The translations under genes were made by a program, and so were the position numbers. A stretch of DNA of 64,000 bases from Phenylobacterium sp. GTDB taxonomy: Bacteria > Pseudomonadota > Alphaproteobacteria > Caulobacterales > Caulobacteraceae. Below, piece by piece: positions 25,292-34,722 of the stretch (the first letter of the stretch is position 1; each line of letters opens with the position of its first letter). The DNA lies in NCBI GenBank assembly GCA_018001015.1, contig JAGNIV010000001.1, positions 124,001 through 188,000 on the forward strand, read 5' to 3'. The notes beneath the pieces were generated by a model. That model was given only the letters and a program-made list of their open reading frames with translations, ran no database searches and was not told the DNA's origin.

Positions 25292-26776
25292 CTAAGCCGC
25301 CTTCAGCCGCCGCGCCTTCGCGCCGGCCTTGTTGGAGAACGCCAGCACCCCGTCCTCGATCTTCGTGAAGCGCAGGTTCATCAGGTCGAGCGCGTAGTTC
25401 TGGTGCAGTTTCCAAGGCGCCTTGGTCCCCTGCTTGGGGAAGCTGGCCATGGCCCGCTGGACGTAGCCGGAGGAGAAGTCGAGCCACGGGACCTCGCCGA
25501 TATTGGGATCATCGTTGCGCGGCGTGACCTGGCGATCGCCGGTCCTCTTCATGTGGTTCAGCAGGCGACAGACGTACTCGCACGTCAGGTCGCACTTCAG
25601 CGTCCAGGACGCGTTGGTATAGCCGAAGGCCGAGGCCAGGTTCGGCACGTCGGAATACATCATCCCTTTGTAGGACAGGGTCTTGCCCGGATCGATGACG
25701 CGGCCGTCGACGGTCAGCTTCAGGCCGTTCATGGCCTGCAGCACCAGGCCGGTGGCCGAGACCACGATGTCGGCCTCCAGCAGCTTGCCGGACTTCAGCT
25801 TGATCCCGGTCGGCGTGAAGGTCTCGATGTGGTCGGTGACCACCTCGGCCTTGCCGCTCTTCAGCGCGGTGAACAGGTCGGCGTCCGGCACCAGGCAGAT
25901 GCGCTGATCCCAGGGATTGTAGGTGGGCGTGAAGTGGGTGGCGACGTCGTAGTCGGGGCCCATCTGCTTGCGGACCATCTCGATGATCCCGGCCTTCACC
26001 TTGGCCGGCTGCTTGCGGGCATAATTGTAGAAGAATATCCCGAACATCACCTTGCGCCAGCGGGTGATGGCGTAGGCGAGCTTGGCCGGCAGCTTGGTGC
26101 GCAGCCAGTTGGCGGCCTTGTCCTCCCCCGGCGCTGCCACGACATAGGTGGGCGAGCGCTGCAGAATGGTGACGTGGGCGGCGGTCTTGGCCATCTCCGG
26201 CACCAGGGTCACGGCCGTGGCGCCCGAGCCGATCACCACCACACGCTTGCCGGCGTGGTCGATGTCCGGGGTCCACTTCTGGGGGTGGACCAGCTGGCCC
26301 TTGAAGGTCGCCACGCCCGGGAACTCCGGGGTGTAGCCGCCCGCGTAGGAATAGTAGCCGCCGCACAGGAAGAGGAAGTTGGCGGTGACCTGGCTGCGCT
26401 TGCCGTCCTTCTCCACCTCGACGGTCCAGGCCGCGTCCTCCGTGGACCACGAGGCGCCCTTCACCTGGGTGTTGAACCGGATGTGCTGGTCGATGCCGTG
26501 CTCGCGGGCGGTCTCGCGGACATAGTTGAGGATCGAGGGGCCGTCGGCGATGGCCTTGGCCTGCGTCCACGGCTTGAAGGCGTAGCCCAGGGTGAACATG
26601 TCGCTGTCGGAGCGGATGCCTGGATATCGGAATAGATCCCAGGTGCCGCCGATGGCGTCGCGGCCCTCCAGGATCACGTAGGAGCGGTCGGGGCAGTTGG
26701 CCTGGAGGTGATAGCCCGCGCCGATCCCAGACAGGCCCGCGCCGACGATCACCACGTCGAAATGTTCGTTCGCCAT
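25292..26776 (-). CDS. Baeyer-Villiger-type flavin-containing monooxygenase
   Basis: A 494-residue flavoprotein from ATG 26776, with GAGG seven bases upstream; the frame is open further but the extension is low-complexity antisense of the next gene. It has the FAD motif GAGLSG (12-17), GGTW (43-46), the BVMO fingerprint as FKGQLVHPQKWT (158-169) and the NADPH motif GSGATA (183-188). It is close to the EthA-type group by length and by the C-terminal WTLKCDLTCEYVCRLL stretch. Likely oxidises ketones or thio-compounds. Divergent from the APH-type gene; 110 bases separate the starts. Confidence 0.9.
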   Translation of the reverse strand: MANEHFDVVIVGAGLSGIGAGYHLQANCPDRSYVILEGRDAIGGTWDLFRYPGIRSDSDMFTLGYAFKPWTQAKAIADGPSILNYVRETAREHGIDQHIRFNTQVKGASWSTEDAAWTVEVEKDGKRSQVTANFLFLCGGYYSYAGGYTPEFPGVATFKGQLVHPQKWTPDIDHAGKRVVVIGSGATAVTLVPEMAKTAAHVTILQRSPTYVVAAPGEDKAANWLRTKLPAKLAYAITRWRKVMFGIFFYNYARKQPAKVKAGIIEMVRKQMGPDYDVATHFTPTYNPWDQRICLVPDADLFTALKSGKAEVVTDHIETFTPTGIKLKSGKLLEADIVVSATGLVLQAMNGLKLTVDGRVIDPGKTLSYKGMMYSDVPNLASAFGYTNASWTLKCDLTCEYVCRLLNHMKRTGDRQVTPRNDDPNIGEVPWLDFSSGYVQRAMASFPKQGTKAPWKLHQNYALDLMNLRFTKIEDGVLAFSNKAGAKARRLKAA

Positions 26777-26886
26777 ACCCAATCCTCGAAGTGTTGCGTG
26801 GCAGCATAGACACATGCCGCGCGGGGAAAGGAAGCCCCCAAGCCGCCGCACTCGCCAAGCCTGGCCGGGGGTGGAAACATCGGCCG

Positions 26887-27798
26887 ATGACCGAGCCCAA
26901 GTCCAAGCGGATCGCCTTCGACGCCGACCTCGTCCGCCGCCTGGTGGCCGCGCAGTTCCCGCGGTGGGCCCACCTGCCCGTGCGGCCCGTGCTGTTCGGC
27001 GGCAAGAACAACACCACCTTCCATCTCGGCGATGAGATGAGCGTGCGCCTGCCCAGCCACCGGGCCTATGTGGCCCAGGTGGAGAAGGAGCAGGCCTGGT
27101 TGCCGAGGCTGGCCCCTCACCTGCCGTTGCCGATCCCCCAGCCGGTGGGCCTGGGGGAGCCGGGCGAAGGCTATCCCTGGCCCTGGTCGATCTATCGCTG
27201 GATCGAGGGCGAGACCGCAAGCCTGGACCGCATTCCCGACCTGCCGCAATTCGCCCGCGACCTGGCGGGGTTCCTGAGGGCGCTGCAGGCCCGCGACGTC
27301 ACCGACGGTCCCGAGGCCGGCCAGCACAACTTCTTCCGGGGCGGCCCGCTGGCCACCTATGACGACCAGACCCGCCAGGCGATCGAGGATCTGGGCGACA
27401 GCATCGACGGCGCTGTGGCCCTGCAAATCTGGGAACAGGCCCTGGCGGCCGACTGGAGCAACCCGCCGGTCTGGCTGCACGGCGACTTGGCGGCGGGCAA
27501 CCTGCTGGTGAGGGAAGGCAAGCTGAGCGCCGTCATCGACTTCGGCATCCTCGGCGTCGGCGACCCCGCCTGCGACCTGGCCATCGCCTGGACGCTCTTG
27601 CATGGAGAGGCGCGCGCCGCGTTTCGCGAGGCCATGCCCCTGGATGAGGGAACCTGGGCGCGGGGGAGAGGCTGGACGATCTGGAAGGCGCTGATCGTGG
27701 CGGCGGGGCTGCCCGGGTCGAGCGAGGACGAGCAGGCCAGGAGCCGGGCGATCGTCGTGGATTTGGTGGGGGAGCACACCACGTCATCCCGGCCGTAG
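26887..27798 (+). CDS. Aminoglycoside phosphotransferase (APH)-family kinase
   Basis: A 303-residue protein with the APH/choline-kinase fold. HGDLAAGN (His198, catalytic Asp200, Asn205) and IDFG (Asp218, magnesium ligand) are intact. Many members phosphorylate metabolites or act in acyl-CoA dehydrogenase fusions rather than giving resistance, so no drug is inferred. I chose ATG 26887 over upstream in-frame starts because the extension overlaps the divergent monooxygenase promoter. Unusual end: the last five residues and the stop codon are encoded by the palindromic repeat beginning at 27783, so insertion of that element has probably replaced the original C-terminus. Confidence 0.87.
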   Translation: MTEPKSKRIAFDADLVRRLVAAQFPRWAHLPVRPVLFGGKNNTTFHLGDEMSVRLPSHRAYVAQVEKEQAWLPRLAPHLPLPIPQPVGLGEPGEGYPWPWSIYRWIEGETASLDRIPDLPQFARDLAGFLRALQARDVTDGPEAGQHNFFRGGPLATYDDQTRQAIEDLGDSIDGAVALQIWEQALAADWSNPPVWLHGDLAAGNLLVREGKLSAVIDFGILGVGDPACDLAIAWTLLHGEARAAFREAMPLDEGTWARGRGWTIWKALIVAAGLPGSSEDEQARSRAIVVDLVGEHTTSSRP

Positions 27799-27876
27799 CG
27801 CAAGCGGAGAGCCGGGAGCCAGGGGCGGCGCGCTCGGCCCCTGGCTCCCGGATCGCCTATCGGCGTCCGGGATGAC
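27783..27876. repeat. Palindromic intergenic repeat, copy 2
   Basis: A 94-base element with the same terminal inverted repeats as 7584-7679 (GTCATCCCGG / CCGGGATGAC) but in the opposite orientation. The interior has complementary blocks CCGGGAGCCAGGGGC and GCCCCTGGCTCCCGG that would fold into a 15-bp stem. It lies between convergent genes (APH-type and glcB) and its first 16 bases are coding for the APH-type protein. Confidence 0.78.
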
Positions 27877-27884
27877 GGAGGGCG

Positions 27885-30029
27885 TTAGGCCAACTGCGCC
27901 TTACGCTCGCGGCGGCGGCGCGAGAGGATGTGCTCGGTATAGCCGTTGGGCTGCGAGCGGCCCTCGAACACCAGCTCCAGCGCCGCCTGGTAGGCCACGC
28001 TGTCGGGGTTTCCGGCCATCGGCTGATAGAGGGCGTCGCCGGCGTTCTGGCCGTCCACCACCTTGGCCATGCGGGCGAAGGTCTCGCGGACCTGGGCTTC
28101 GGTGCAGACGCCGTGGTGCAGCCAGTTGGCGATGTGCTGGCTGGAGATCCGCAGGGTGGCGCGGTCCTCCATCAGGCCCACGTCGTGGATGTCGGGCACC
28201 TTGGAACAGCCGACGCCCTGGTCGATCCAGCGGACCACGTAGCCCAGGATGCCCTGGGCGTTGTTGTCCAGCTCCTGGGTGATGTCCTCGGCGTTCCAGT
28301 TGGAGCGCGCCAGCGGCGGGGTCAGCAGGTCGTCCAGGCCGGTGACGGACTTGGCGGCCGCCATGGTGGACTGCAGGCCGGGCACGTCCACCTCGTGATA
28401 GTGCAGGGCGTGCAGCACCGCGGCGGTGGGCGACGGCACCCAGGCGGTGTTGGCGCCTGCCTTGGGGTGGCCGACCTTCGCAGCCAGCATGTTCTGCATC
28501 TGGTCGGGGGCGGCCCACATGCCCTTGCCGATCTGGGCCTTGCCGGGGAAGCCGGTGGCCAAGCCGATCTCGACATTGCGCTTCTCATAGGCCGGCAGCC
28601 AGGCCTCGGCCTTGATGGCGTCCTTGCGGACCACCGGGCCGGCTTCCATGGCGGTGTGGATCTCGTCGCCGGTGCGGTCGAGGAAGCCGGTGTTGATGAA
28701 CACGATCCGCTCGCGGGCGGCGTGGATGCAGGCGGCCAGGTTGGCGCTGGTGCGGCGCTCCTCGTCCATGATGCCCAGCTTGACGGTGTTGCGGGCGAGA
28801 CCCAGCGCGTCCTCCACCAGGTCGAACAGGCGGACGGCCAGGGCCACCTCGTCAGGCCCGTGCATCTTGGGCTTCACCACATAGACCGAGCCCGCCGGGC
28901 TGTTGCGGCGCGCGCCCTTGATGTCGTGCAGGGCGGCGGTGACGGTGACCAGGGCGTCCACCACGGTCTCGAACACCGGCTGGCCGTTGAAGCGGACCAT
29001 GTCGGTCAGCATGTGGTGGCCAACATTGCGCACCAGCATCAGGCTGCGGCCCCGCAGGGTCAGCTCCCCGCCCTTGGCGCTGGCATAGGTTCGGTCGGCG
29101 TCGAGGCGGCGGGTCTCGGTCTGGCCGCCCTTCATGAAGCTGGCCGAGAGGTCGCCGCGCATCAGGCCCAGCCAGTTGCGGTAGACGCCCGCCTTGTCCT
29201 CCGCGTCCACGGCGGCGACGGAGTCCTCGCAGTCCTGGATGGCGGTGAGCGCGGCCTCCACCAGCACGTCGGAGACGCCCGCGGCGTCGTCCTTGCCGAT
29301 GTTGTGGGTCCGGTCGATCTGGATTTCCAGGTGCAGGCTGTTGTGGGCTAGCAGCACGCCCTCGGGCGCCTCGGCGGTCCCGCGCCAACCGGCGAACTGG
29401 CCCGCGTCCTTCAGGCCCGTGGTCGAGCCGTCCTTCAGGCTGACCACCAGCGTCTTGTCGGTGACGACATAGCTGACCGCATCGGAATGCGAGCCCTTGG
29501 CCAGGGGCGCGACGCGGTCCAGCAGGCCGCGTGCGAAGGCCACGACCTTGCCCCCGCGCACCGGATCATAGCCCTTGGTCCCGGTCGGCGGCTCCAGGGC
29601 GTCGGTGCCGTAGAGGGCGTCATAGAGGCTGCCCCAGCGGGCGTTGGCGGCGTTCAGCGCAAACCGGCCGTTCGAAACCGGCACCACCAGCTGGGGCCCG
29701 GCGACCTTGGCGATCTCCGGATCGACGTTGACGGTGGCGATCTCGAAGGGGGCGGGCTCGGGCAGCAGGTAGCCGATCTCGCGCAGGAAGGCGATCTCCT
29801 CGGCGACGCTGAAATCCTTGCCCTTGCGCGCCTTCCACCAGGCGTCGATCTGGTCCTGCAAGGCGTCGCGGCGCGCCAACAGCTCGGCATTGCGCGGCGT
29901 GAAGTCGGCCAGGATGGACTCCAGCGCGGCCCAGAACCGGGCGGCGTCTACCCCGGTCCCGGTGAGCAGTTCCTGCTCCACGAAGGCGTGCAGGATGTCG
30001 TCGACGGTCAGGGTGCTGCTGATGTCCAT
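27885..30029 (-). CDS. glcB: Malate synthase G
   Basis: A 714-residue enzyme, the normal length for isoform G, condensing glyoxylate and acetyl-CoA to malate. ATG 30029 ([11 protein letters not shown]) matches the usual N-terminus; a GTG- or ATG-type extension upstream is not family-like. Conserved stretches include [23 protein letters not shown]-region (present as a continuous block near residue 260), [16 protein letters not shown] and [11 protein letters not shown] around the catalytic Arg/Asp/Glu cluster, and [10 protein letters not shown]. It serves both the glyoxylate shunt with AceA (31714) and glycolate use through GlcDEF (58384-62131). Same strand as the regulator gene 129 bases upstream. 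Confidence 0.96.
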   Translation of the reverse strand: MDISSTLTVDDILHAFVEQELLTGTGVDAARFWAALESILADFTPRNAELLARRDALQDQIDAWWKARKGKDFSVAEEIAFLREIGYLLPEPAPFEIATVNVDPEIAKVAGPQLVVPVSNGRFALNAANARWGSLYDALYGTDALEPPTGTKGYDPVRGGKVVAFARGLLDRVAPLAKGSHSDAVSYVVTDKTLVVSLKDGSTTGLKDAGQFAGWRGTAEAPEGVLLAHNSLHLEIQIDRTHNIGKDDAAGVSDVLVEAALTAIQDCEDSVAAVDAEDKAGVYRNWLGLMRGDLSASFMKGGQTETRRLDADRTYASAKGGELTLRGRSLMLVRNVGHHMLTDMVRFNGQPVFETVVDALVTVTAALHDIKGARRNSPAGSVYVVKPKMHGPDEVALAVRLFDLVEDALGLARNTVKLGIMDEERRTSANLAACIHAARERIVFINTGFLDRTGDEIHTAMEAGPVVRKDAIKAEAWLPAYEKRNVEIGLATGFPGKAQIGKGMWAAPDQMQNMLAAKVGHPKAGANTAWVPSPTAAVLHALHYHEVDVPGLQSTMAAAKSVTGLDDLLTPPLARSNWNAEDITQELDNNAQGILGYVVRWIDQGVGCSKVPDIHDVGLMEDRATLRISSQHIANWLHHGVCTEAQVRETFARMAKVVDGQNAGDALYQPMAGNPDSVAYQAALELVFEGRSQPNGYTEHILSRRRRERKAQLA

Positions 30030-30158
30030 GTGCGTACCGGGCTCTCGAATTGGGCGTTCAAGGGCCCGCCGCACCGGCGACGCGCCCCACTCAACGGGCG
30101 CTTTACTGCACGGAAGCGCGCGACTTTGAAGCCCCCAATTCTCGCCAACCCTGAAGTT

Positions 30159-31568
30159 TCAGCTGTCTGAGAAGCCGAACGGCAGGCTGGTGCGGCGGAT
30201 ATCGTCGGGCAGGATCTGGCGGCCGATGGGGGGCGCTGAACGGGCCGTGCATTCGGTCCGGTGGCACAGGCGGCAGGTCACCCCGATGGGGGTCGCGGCC
30301 TGGGCCGGCTGGTCCTGGGTGTAGACCAGCTTGCCCGCATGCTCCGCCGCGCAGCCCAGCGCGATGGCCCGCTCCACCCGGGGGCTGCCGAAGGACCCGC
30401 CGCCGGCCGTCACCGTGCGGGCGATGGAGAAGAACCGCTGGCCGTCGGGCAGCTCCAGCCACTGGGTGACGATCTCGCGCGGCGTCTTGAACACCTGATG
30501 CACCGACCACAGCGGACAACCGCCGCCGTGCCGGGCGAAGGGGAAGCCCGCCCCGTCCAGGCGCTTGGAGACGTTGCCGGCCGGATCGACGCGGATGAAG
30601 AAGAACGGCACCCGCTCCTGCCCCGGCTTCTGCAGGGTGGTCAGCCGGTGGGCGGTCTGTTCGAAGCTGGCGCCGAACTGCCGGGCCAGGGCCTCGACGT
30701 CGTAGCGCCTGGCCTCCACCGCTCGGGCGAAGGCGGAATAGGGCATGATCACGGCGGCCGCCGCATAGCTGGCCAGGGCCCGCCGGGTCAGGCGCTCGCC
30801 GCTCTCGGCGGCGAAGGTCCCTTCCGAAAGGACCGCGTCCACCTCGTCGCGCATCTCAAGATAGGCCAGTTGCAGGGCCAGCTGGAACATCTGGCTGGCG
30901 GTATCCAGGCCGTCGTCCAGCAGGATCTCCTTGCGGTGCCAGTCCAGGCGGCGGATCGACCCCACCATGACGGCCGAGGGCATGCGGCGAACCCGCAGGC
31001 CGTGCCGCGCCTTCAGGTAGCCCACCAGGTTGTCCTGCCCCGCCACGCCCTGGGCGATCCGCTCGGCGGCGTCGTCCAGGCTGGGGAAGCTGTTGCGCCG
31101 GGCGGCCAGGAAGCGGCGGGACTCGGCCACCGGGTCGGTGGCGTCGCCCCCTTCCCCGCCGGCCTCATGCACCTCCGCCCCCCGGTCGGCCAAGGCCAGC
31201 TGCTCCTCGCGATAGGTGGTGTAGAGCCGCAGCAGGGCCTCGGTGATGCCGGGGAAATTGCCCGACAGGTCGGAGGTCTCCAGGGCCGGCAGGTCGATGT
31301 CGGCGAACATCGGGTCCTTCAGCACCGCCTGCAGCCGCGCGGTCTCGTCGGCCCCGCCGCTGCCGGCCAGGGCCGACATGTCGAGCTTGTAGGTCTGGGC
31401 CAGGCGCAGCAGCATCTCGGCCGACAGCGGCCGGTGATTGCGCTCCAGCAGGGCGACATAGGAGGCCGAGACCTCCAGGTCGCGAGCCATGTCGGCCTGG
31501 GTGAGGCCAAGGTCGCGGCGCAGGCGGCGCAGGCTGGGGCCCACATAGAGGCGTCGCTCGGCGGCCAT
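30159..31568 (-). CDS. RamB/ScpR-type XRE regulator of acyl/glyoxylate metabolism
   Basis: A 469-residue regulator with an N-terminal Cro/CI helix-turn-helix (about 10-65: LTQADMARDLEVSASYVALLE), a central IrrE/ImmA-like domain without an HExxH motif, and the C-terminal DUF2083 domain with conserved Cys and His (CPLWSVH, CRLCHRTEC near the end). This architecture is that of RamB, which controls aceA and aceB in Corynebacterium, and of short-chain fatty-acyl-CoA regulators of the 2-methylcitrate cycle. Divergent from aceA, with overlapping palindromes in between, and upstream of glcB on the same strand, so it most likely controls the glyoxylate shunt. Confidence 0.9.
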   Translation of the reverse strand: MAAERRLYVGPSLRRLRRDLGLTQADMARDLEVSASYVALLERNHRPLSAEMLLRLAQTYKLDMSALAGSGGADETARLQAVLKDPMFADIDLPALETSDLSGNFPGITEALLRLYTTYREEQLALADRGAEVHEAGGEGGDATDPVAESRRFLAARRNSFPSLDDAAERIAQGVAGQDNLVGYLKARHGLRVRRMPSAVMVGSIRRLDWHRKEILLDDGLDTASQMFQLALQLAYLEMRDEVDAVLSEGTFAAESGERLTRRALASYAAAAVIMPYSAFARAVEARRYDVEALARQFGASFEQTAHRLTTLQKPGQERVPFFFIRVDPAGNVSKRLDGAGFPFARHGGGCPLWSVHQVFKTPREIVTQWLELPDGQRFFSIARTVTAGGGSFGSPRVERAIALGCAAEHAGKLVYTQDQPAQAATPIGVTCRLCHRTECTARSAPPIGRQILPDDIRRTSLPFGFSDS

Positions 31569-31573
31569 GTCAG

Positions 31574-31601
31574 TTACAAGCTCCGTTGTAATGACATTAC
31601 A
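31574..31601. promoter_or_regulatory. Overlapping palindromes at the aceA/regulator divergent promoter
   Basis: TTACAA-N6-TTGTAA (31574-31591) and TGTAATGACATTACA (31587-31601, perfect with a one-base centre) overlap by five bases, starting six bases before the regulator's start codon. They are operator candidates for the RamB-like protein, which could thereby repress itself. TAAAGTTTGACAA at 31621-31633 also partly resembles RamB-type sites, but less convincingly. Confidence 0.6.
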
Positions 31602-31713
31602 TCATGACAATTCGCTCGCGTAAAGTTTGACAACTAGACCTCGCCGCCCCTCCCCAAGGCGCGAGGCGGTCTGATAGGCAGCGCTCAACTTCACTCCTGG
31701 CATCGAGGCTACC

Positions 31714-33306
31714 ATGGCGTACCAAGATCATATCATTCAGATGGGCCAGCTCATCTCGTCCAAAAAGGGTCCGTGGGAGGCGATCGACGCCGAATCCGTG
31801 GCCCGCATGCGCGTCCAGAACCGCTTCAAGACCGGCCTGGAAATCGCCCGCTACACCGCCGGCATCATGCGCAAGGACATGGCGGCCTATGACGCCGACA
31901 GCTCGCAGTACACCCAGTCCCTGGGCTGCTGGCACGGCTTCATCGGCCAGCAGAAGCTGATCTCCATCAAGAAGCACTTCGGCAACACCGACCGCCGCTA
32001 CCTGTACCTGTCGGGCTGGATGGTCGCCGCCCTGCGCTCCGAGTTCGGCCCGCTGCCCGACCAGTCGATGCACGAGAAGACCTCGGTGCCGGCCCTGATC
32101 GAAGAGCTCTACACCTTCCTGCGCCAGGCCGACGCCCGTGAGCTGGGCGGCATGTTCCGCGACCTCGACGCCGCCCGCGCGGCCGGCGACAAGGCCAAGG
32201 AAAAGGCCATCATCGACGCCGTCGACAACTACCAGACCCACGTCGTGCCGGTGATCGCCGACATCGACGCCGGGTTCGGCAACGCCGAGGCCACCTACCT
32301 GCTGGCCAAGAAGATGATCGAAGCCGGCGCCTGCGCCCTGCAGATCGAAAACCAGGTCTCCGACGAAAAGCAGTGCGGTCACCAGGACGGCAAGGTCACC
32401 GTGCCGCACGAGGACTTCCTGCAGAAGGTCCGCGCCTGCCGCTACGCCTTCCTCGAGCTGGGCGTTGAAGATGGCGTCATCGTCACCCGCACCGACTCGC
32501 TCGGCGCCGGCCTGACCAAGCAGATCGCCGTCTCCACCACCCCGGGCGACCTGGGCGACCAGTACAACAGCTTCCTCGACTGCGAAGAAGTCGCCCCGGC
32601 CGACATGAAGAACGGCGACGTGGTCCTGAACCGCGACGGCAAGCTGCTGCGTCCCAAGCGCCTGCCCTCGAACCTGTTCCAGTTCCGCGAAGGCACCGGT
32701 GAGGACCGCTGCGTCCTCGACTCGATCACCTCGCTGCAGAACGGCGCCGACCTGCTGTGGATCGAAACCGAGAAGCCCCACGTCGAGCAGATCGCCGGTA
32801 TGATGGACCGCGTCCGCGCCGTCATCCCCAACGCCAAGCTGGTCTACAACAACAGCCCGTCCTTCAACTGGACCTTGAACTTCCGCCAGCAGGTCTATGA
32901 CGCCTACAAGGCGGCCGGTAAGGACGTCTCGGCCTATGACCGCGACAAGCTGATGAGCGTCGACTACGACACCACCGAACTGGCCGTGGAAGCCGACGAA
33001 CGCATCCGCACCTTCCAGGCCGATGGCGCCAAGCGGGCGGGCATCTTCCACCACCTGATCACCCTGCCGACCTACCACACCGCGGCCCTGTCCACGGACA
33101 ACCTGGCCAAGGAATACTTCGGTTCGCAGGGCATGCTGGGCTACGTGAAGAACGTCCAGCGCAAGGAGATCCGCGAAGGGATCGCCTGCGTGAAGCACCA
33201 GAACATGTCGGGCTCCGATATCGGCGACGACCACAAGGAGTACTTCGCCGGCGAAGCGGCCCTGAAGGCCGGCGGCGTCCACAACACCATGGGCCAGTTC
33301 GCCTAA
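31714..33306 (+). CDS. aceA: Isocitrate lyase, long (Pseudomonas-type) form
   Basis: A 530-residue isocitrate lyase, the size of the Pseudomonas/Acinetobacter form rather than the 430-residue enterobacterial one. The active-site loop reads KQCGH (catalytic Cys and His), with metal and substrate residues in VIADIDAGFGNAEATY and IENQVSDEKQCGH-adjacent sequence. It splits isocitrate into succinate and glyoxylate. ATG 31714 has GAGG five bases upstream. Codon use is strongly biased to C-ending codons, suggesting high expression. It is followed by a strong terminator and preceded by palindromes shared with the divergent regulator. Confidence 0.96.
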   Translation: MAYQDHIIQMGQLISSKKGPWEAIDAESVARMRVQNRFKTGLEIARYTAGIMRKDMAAYDADSSQYTQSLGCWHGFIGQQKLISIKKHFGNTDRRYLYLSGWMVAALRSEFGPLPDQSMHEKTSVPALIEELYTFLRQADARELGGMFRDLDAARAAGDKAKEKAIIDAVDNYQTHVVPVIADIDAGFGNAEATYLLAKKMIEAGACALQIENQVSDEKQCGHQDGKVTVPHEDFLQKVRACRYAFLELGVEDGVIVTRTDSLGAGLTKQIAVSTTPGDLGDQYNSFLDCEEVAPADMKNGDVVLNRDGKLLRPKRLPSNLFQFREGTGEDRCVLDSITSLQNGADLLWIETEKPHVEQIAGMMDRVRAVIPNAKLVYNNSPSFNWTLNFRQQVYDAYKAAGKDVSAYDRDKLMSVDYDTTELAVEADERIRTFQADGAKRAGIFHHLITLPTYHTAALSTDNLAKEYFGSQGMLGYVKNVQRKEIREGIACVKHQNMSGSDIGDDHKEYFAGEAALKAGGVHNTMGQFA

Positions 33307-33334
33307 GCGACCTGATCCACGGACGACAACAGGA

Positions 33335-33365
33335 CGGCCCGGAGCTCACGCTCCGGGCCGTTTTT
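33335..33365 (+). terminator. Rho-independent terminator of aceA
   Basis: A perfect 11-bp G/C stem (CGGCCCGGAGC / GCTCCGGGCCG) with a TCAC loop, followed by five T. It starts 29 bases after the aceA stop. Confidence 0.9.
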
Positions 33366-33869
33366 GCTCGAAGAGCTCGAGCTTGGTCAAAAGTCACCGC
33401 CAGCTTTAGAGCGCTCGCGGGCTATGTCGCGACGTTGATCCAGCCAGGCAGCTTGATCTAGCGCGCTCGGTCGTGAGTCGATCTCGCCAATGCAGCGATC
33501 CCATCAGCAGGCATGAGCCTATTCGCCGTCCATTCGGATTCGCATTGATGGGCAGCCATCCTTGCCGAAGGCGCATTCTCACCGGACAGCGTGGCAATAC
33601 TACCTCACCTCGTGTAGCTATACCTACAACCTTGGGGAGACGCTGGTGATTGTGTGTGGGGTACGGTCGGTTGAGCCTTGCTCATTGAAGCATGCCGTTG
33701 AGCAAGCGCTTACTTGCTGATCGACAATGGAACGTGGCGATGACCTGCGGGAGCTGCGGCCTGCGTGGTCAGAGTATCGCCTATCGAGAGCACTGCCGCG
33801 TTTTGCGGTTCCCGGGTTCACTCCAAAAGCCAATGCGTCTCCTGACCGCTAGCCTGCCCTGCCGCTAGC
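33366..33869. other. Gene-poor, lower-GC stretch
   Basis: No gene is supported in about 500 bases. Base composition is visibly less G/C-rich than the flanks and the open frames are short and atypical. One minus-strand frame (about 33370-33475) reads like the ordinary C-terminus of a small protein but is preceded by a stop. An 8-bp stem-loop (CTTGCTCA / TGAGCAAG, 33677-33706) is the only clear structure. It looks like a decayed or acquired segment ending at the gene fragment described next. Confidence 0.5.
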
Positions 33870-33965
33870 GCGTGGAACTACATGATCGCGCTGAAGCCGC
33901 CCAGGCCGTAGCCGGTGGTTAGCTGCCCCAGCTCCAGCATGTTGTGCATCAGCAGGGCGGTTGGC
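33870..33965 (-). pseudogene. Fragment of the serine hydrolase gene (3' end duplicate)
   Basis: About 96 bases match 34739-34834, the 3' end of the serine hydrolase gene, at roughly 85-90% identity and in the same orientation. The translated remnant is LLMHNMLELGQLTTGYGLGG and a few more residues, against LLMHNMLELEQLTAGYGLGG in the intact gene, and ends at a TAG (33878-33880) where the intact gene continues. Homology stops abruptly on the upstream side. The membrane protein gene at 34047-34718 lies exactly between fragment and full gene. Confidence 0.8.
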
Positions 33966-34046
33966 ACCCCTAGGGACTCGCTCCAACTCACGTGACGTCG
34001 TTCGGTGAATGGTCCATCCTGCCGGGGAGGCTTCCGGGGGGAAGGG

Positions 34047-34718
34047 ATGGACGGCGAACGAAACCAACCGACGGTCAGCGGGCCCGAACCCTCGGGGCTG
34101 TCGACGCTGTGGGCCCGGCTCAGGGCGGCCCGGGCGGCGCTGGCCGCACGCCGGGCAAAGCCCGCCGACCAAGCGCCTCGCGAGAAGGCCCCCCGGCGGG
34201 CGGCCAAGGCCCGTCCGGACCCCGCGGCGGCGGCTGAGGTGAAGGCCTGGCGCAAGGTCCATGGGCGGCCGGCGATCTGGATGGCCCCCTTCTTCCTGGT
34301 GTTCGCCGCCCTCTATGCGGTCCCGCATGTGGCGCTGGTGCTCCAGCCGCAGGCGCCACGCGAGCTGATCAACGCGCTGGTCGCCGCCTTGCCCGACCGG
34401 GCCGAGCCGCTTTCGGCGATGCTGGCCGGGTGGCTGTGGGCGCCCTGGTGGCTGGGGGCGATCGCCCTGTTCCTGCGGCTGCGGGCCGCCTGGACGGCCG
34501 GCAAGGCGGTGCTCGACGCCGTCGGCTGGGGGATGGCCGCCCTGGTGGTGGAGGGCGCCGCCTGGCTGTACTTCGGCCGCGAGGCGCTGGAGGCCTACAG
34601 CGCGGCGGAGCAGACCGGCGCCTGGCGGCTGCTGGTGGCGGAGTTCGTCTTCCTGTTCCTGACCGCCGTGATGTTCGGCCCCAACACCACCCGGCGGGTC
34701 CAGTTCGAGCAGGGCTAG
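34047..34718 (+). CDS. Hypothetical membrane protein
   Basis: A 223-residue protein from ATG 34047 (GGGGAAGGG upstream). The first 75 residues are soluble, basic and Ala/Arg/Pro rich; the rest contains four predicted membrane segments (about 80-100, 125-150, 160-180, 195-215), with short hydrophilic connections. I do not recognise a family; the layout is that of small inner-membrane proteins of unknown function. It sits between two copies of a serine hydrolase 3' end that point in the other direction, and converges on the intact copy with only four bases between the stop codons. Confidence 0.75.
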   Translation: MDGERNQPTVSGPEPSGLSTLWARLRAARAALAARRAKPADQAPREKAPRRAAKARPDPAAAAEVKAWRKVHGRPAIWMAPFFLVFAALYAVPHVALVLQPQAPRELINALVAALPDRAEPLSAMLAGWLWAPWWLGAIALFLRLRAAWTAGKAVLDAVGWGMAALVVEGAAWLYFGREALEAYSAAEQTGAWRLLVAEFVFLFLTAVMFGPNTTRRVQFEQG

Positions 34719-34722
34719 GGGT

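Noticed and set aside
26777-27220. N-terminal extension of the monooxygenase frame at 25292-26776
   Set aside because: It is antisense to the APH-type gene and low in complexity; the FAD motif begins 12 residues after ATG 26776 as expected.
7710-30074. Possible CRISPR array or tRNA clusters
   Set aside because: No regularly spaced repeats and no cloverleaf with a conserved T arm were seen here or elsewhere in the window.
33406-33597. Short minus-strand open frame after aceA
   Set aside because: Atypical composition, no ribosome-binding site and lying in the lower-GC scar; not a gene.
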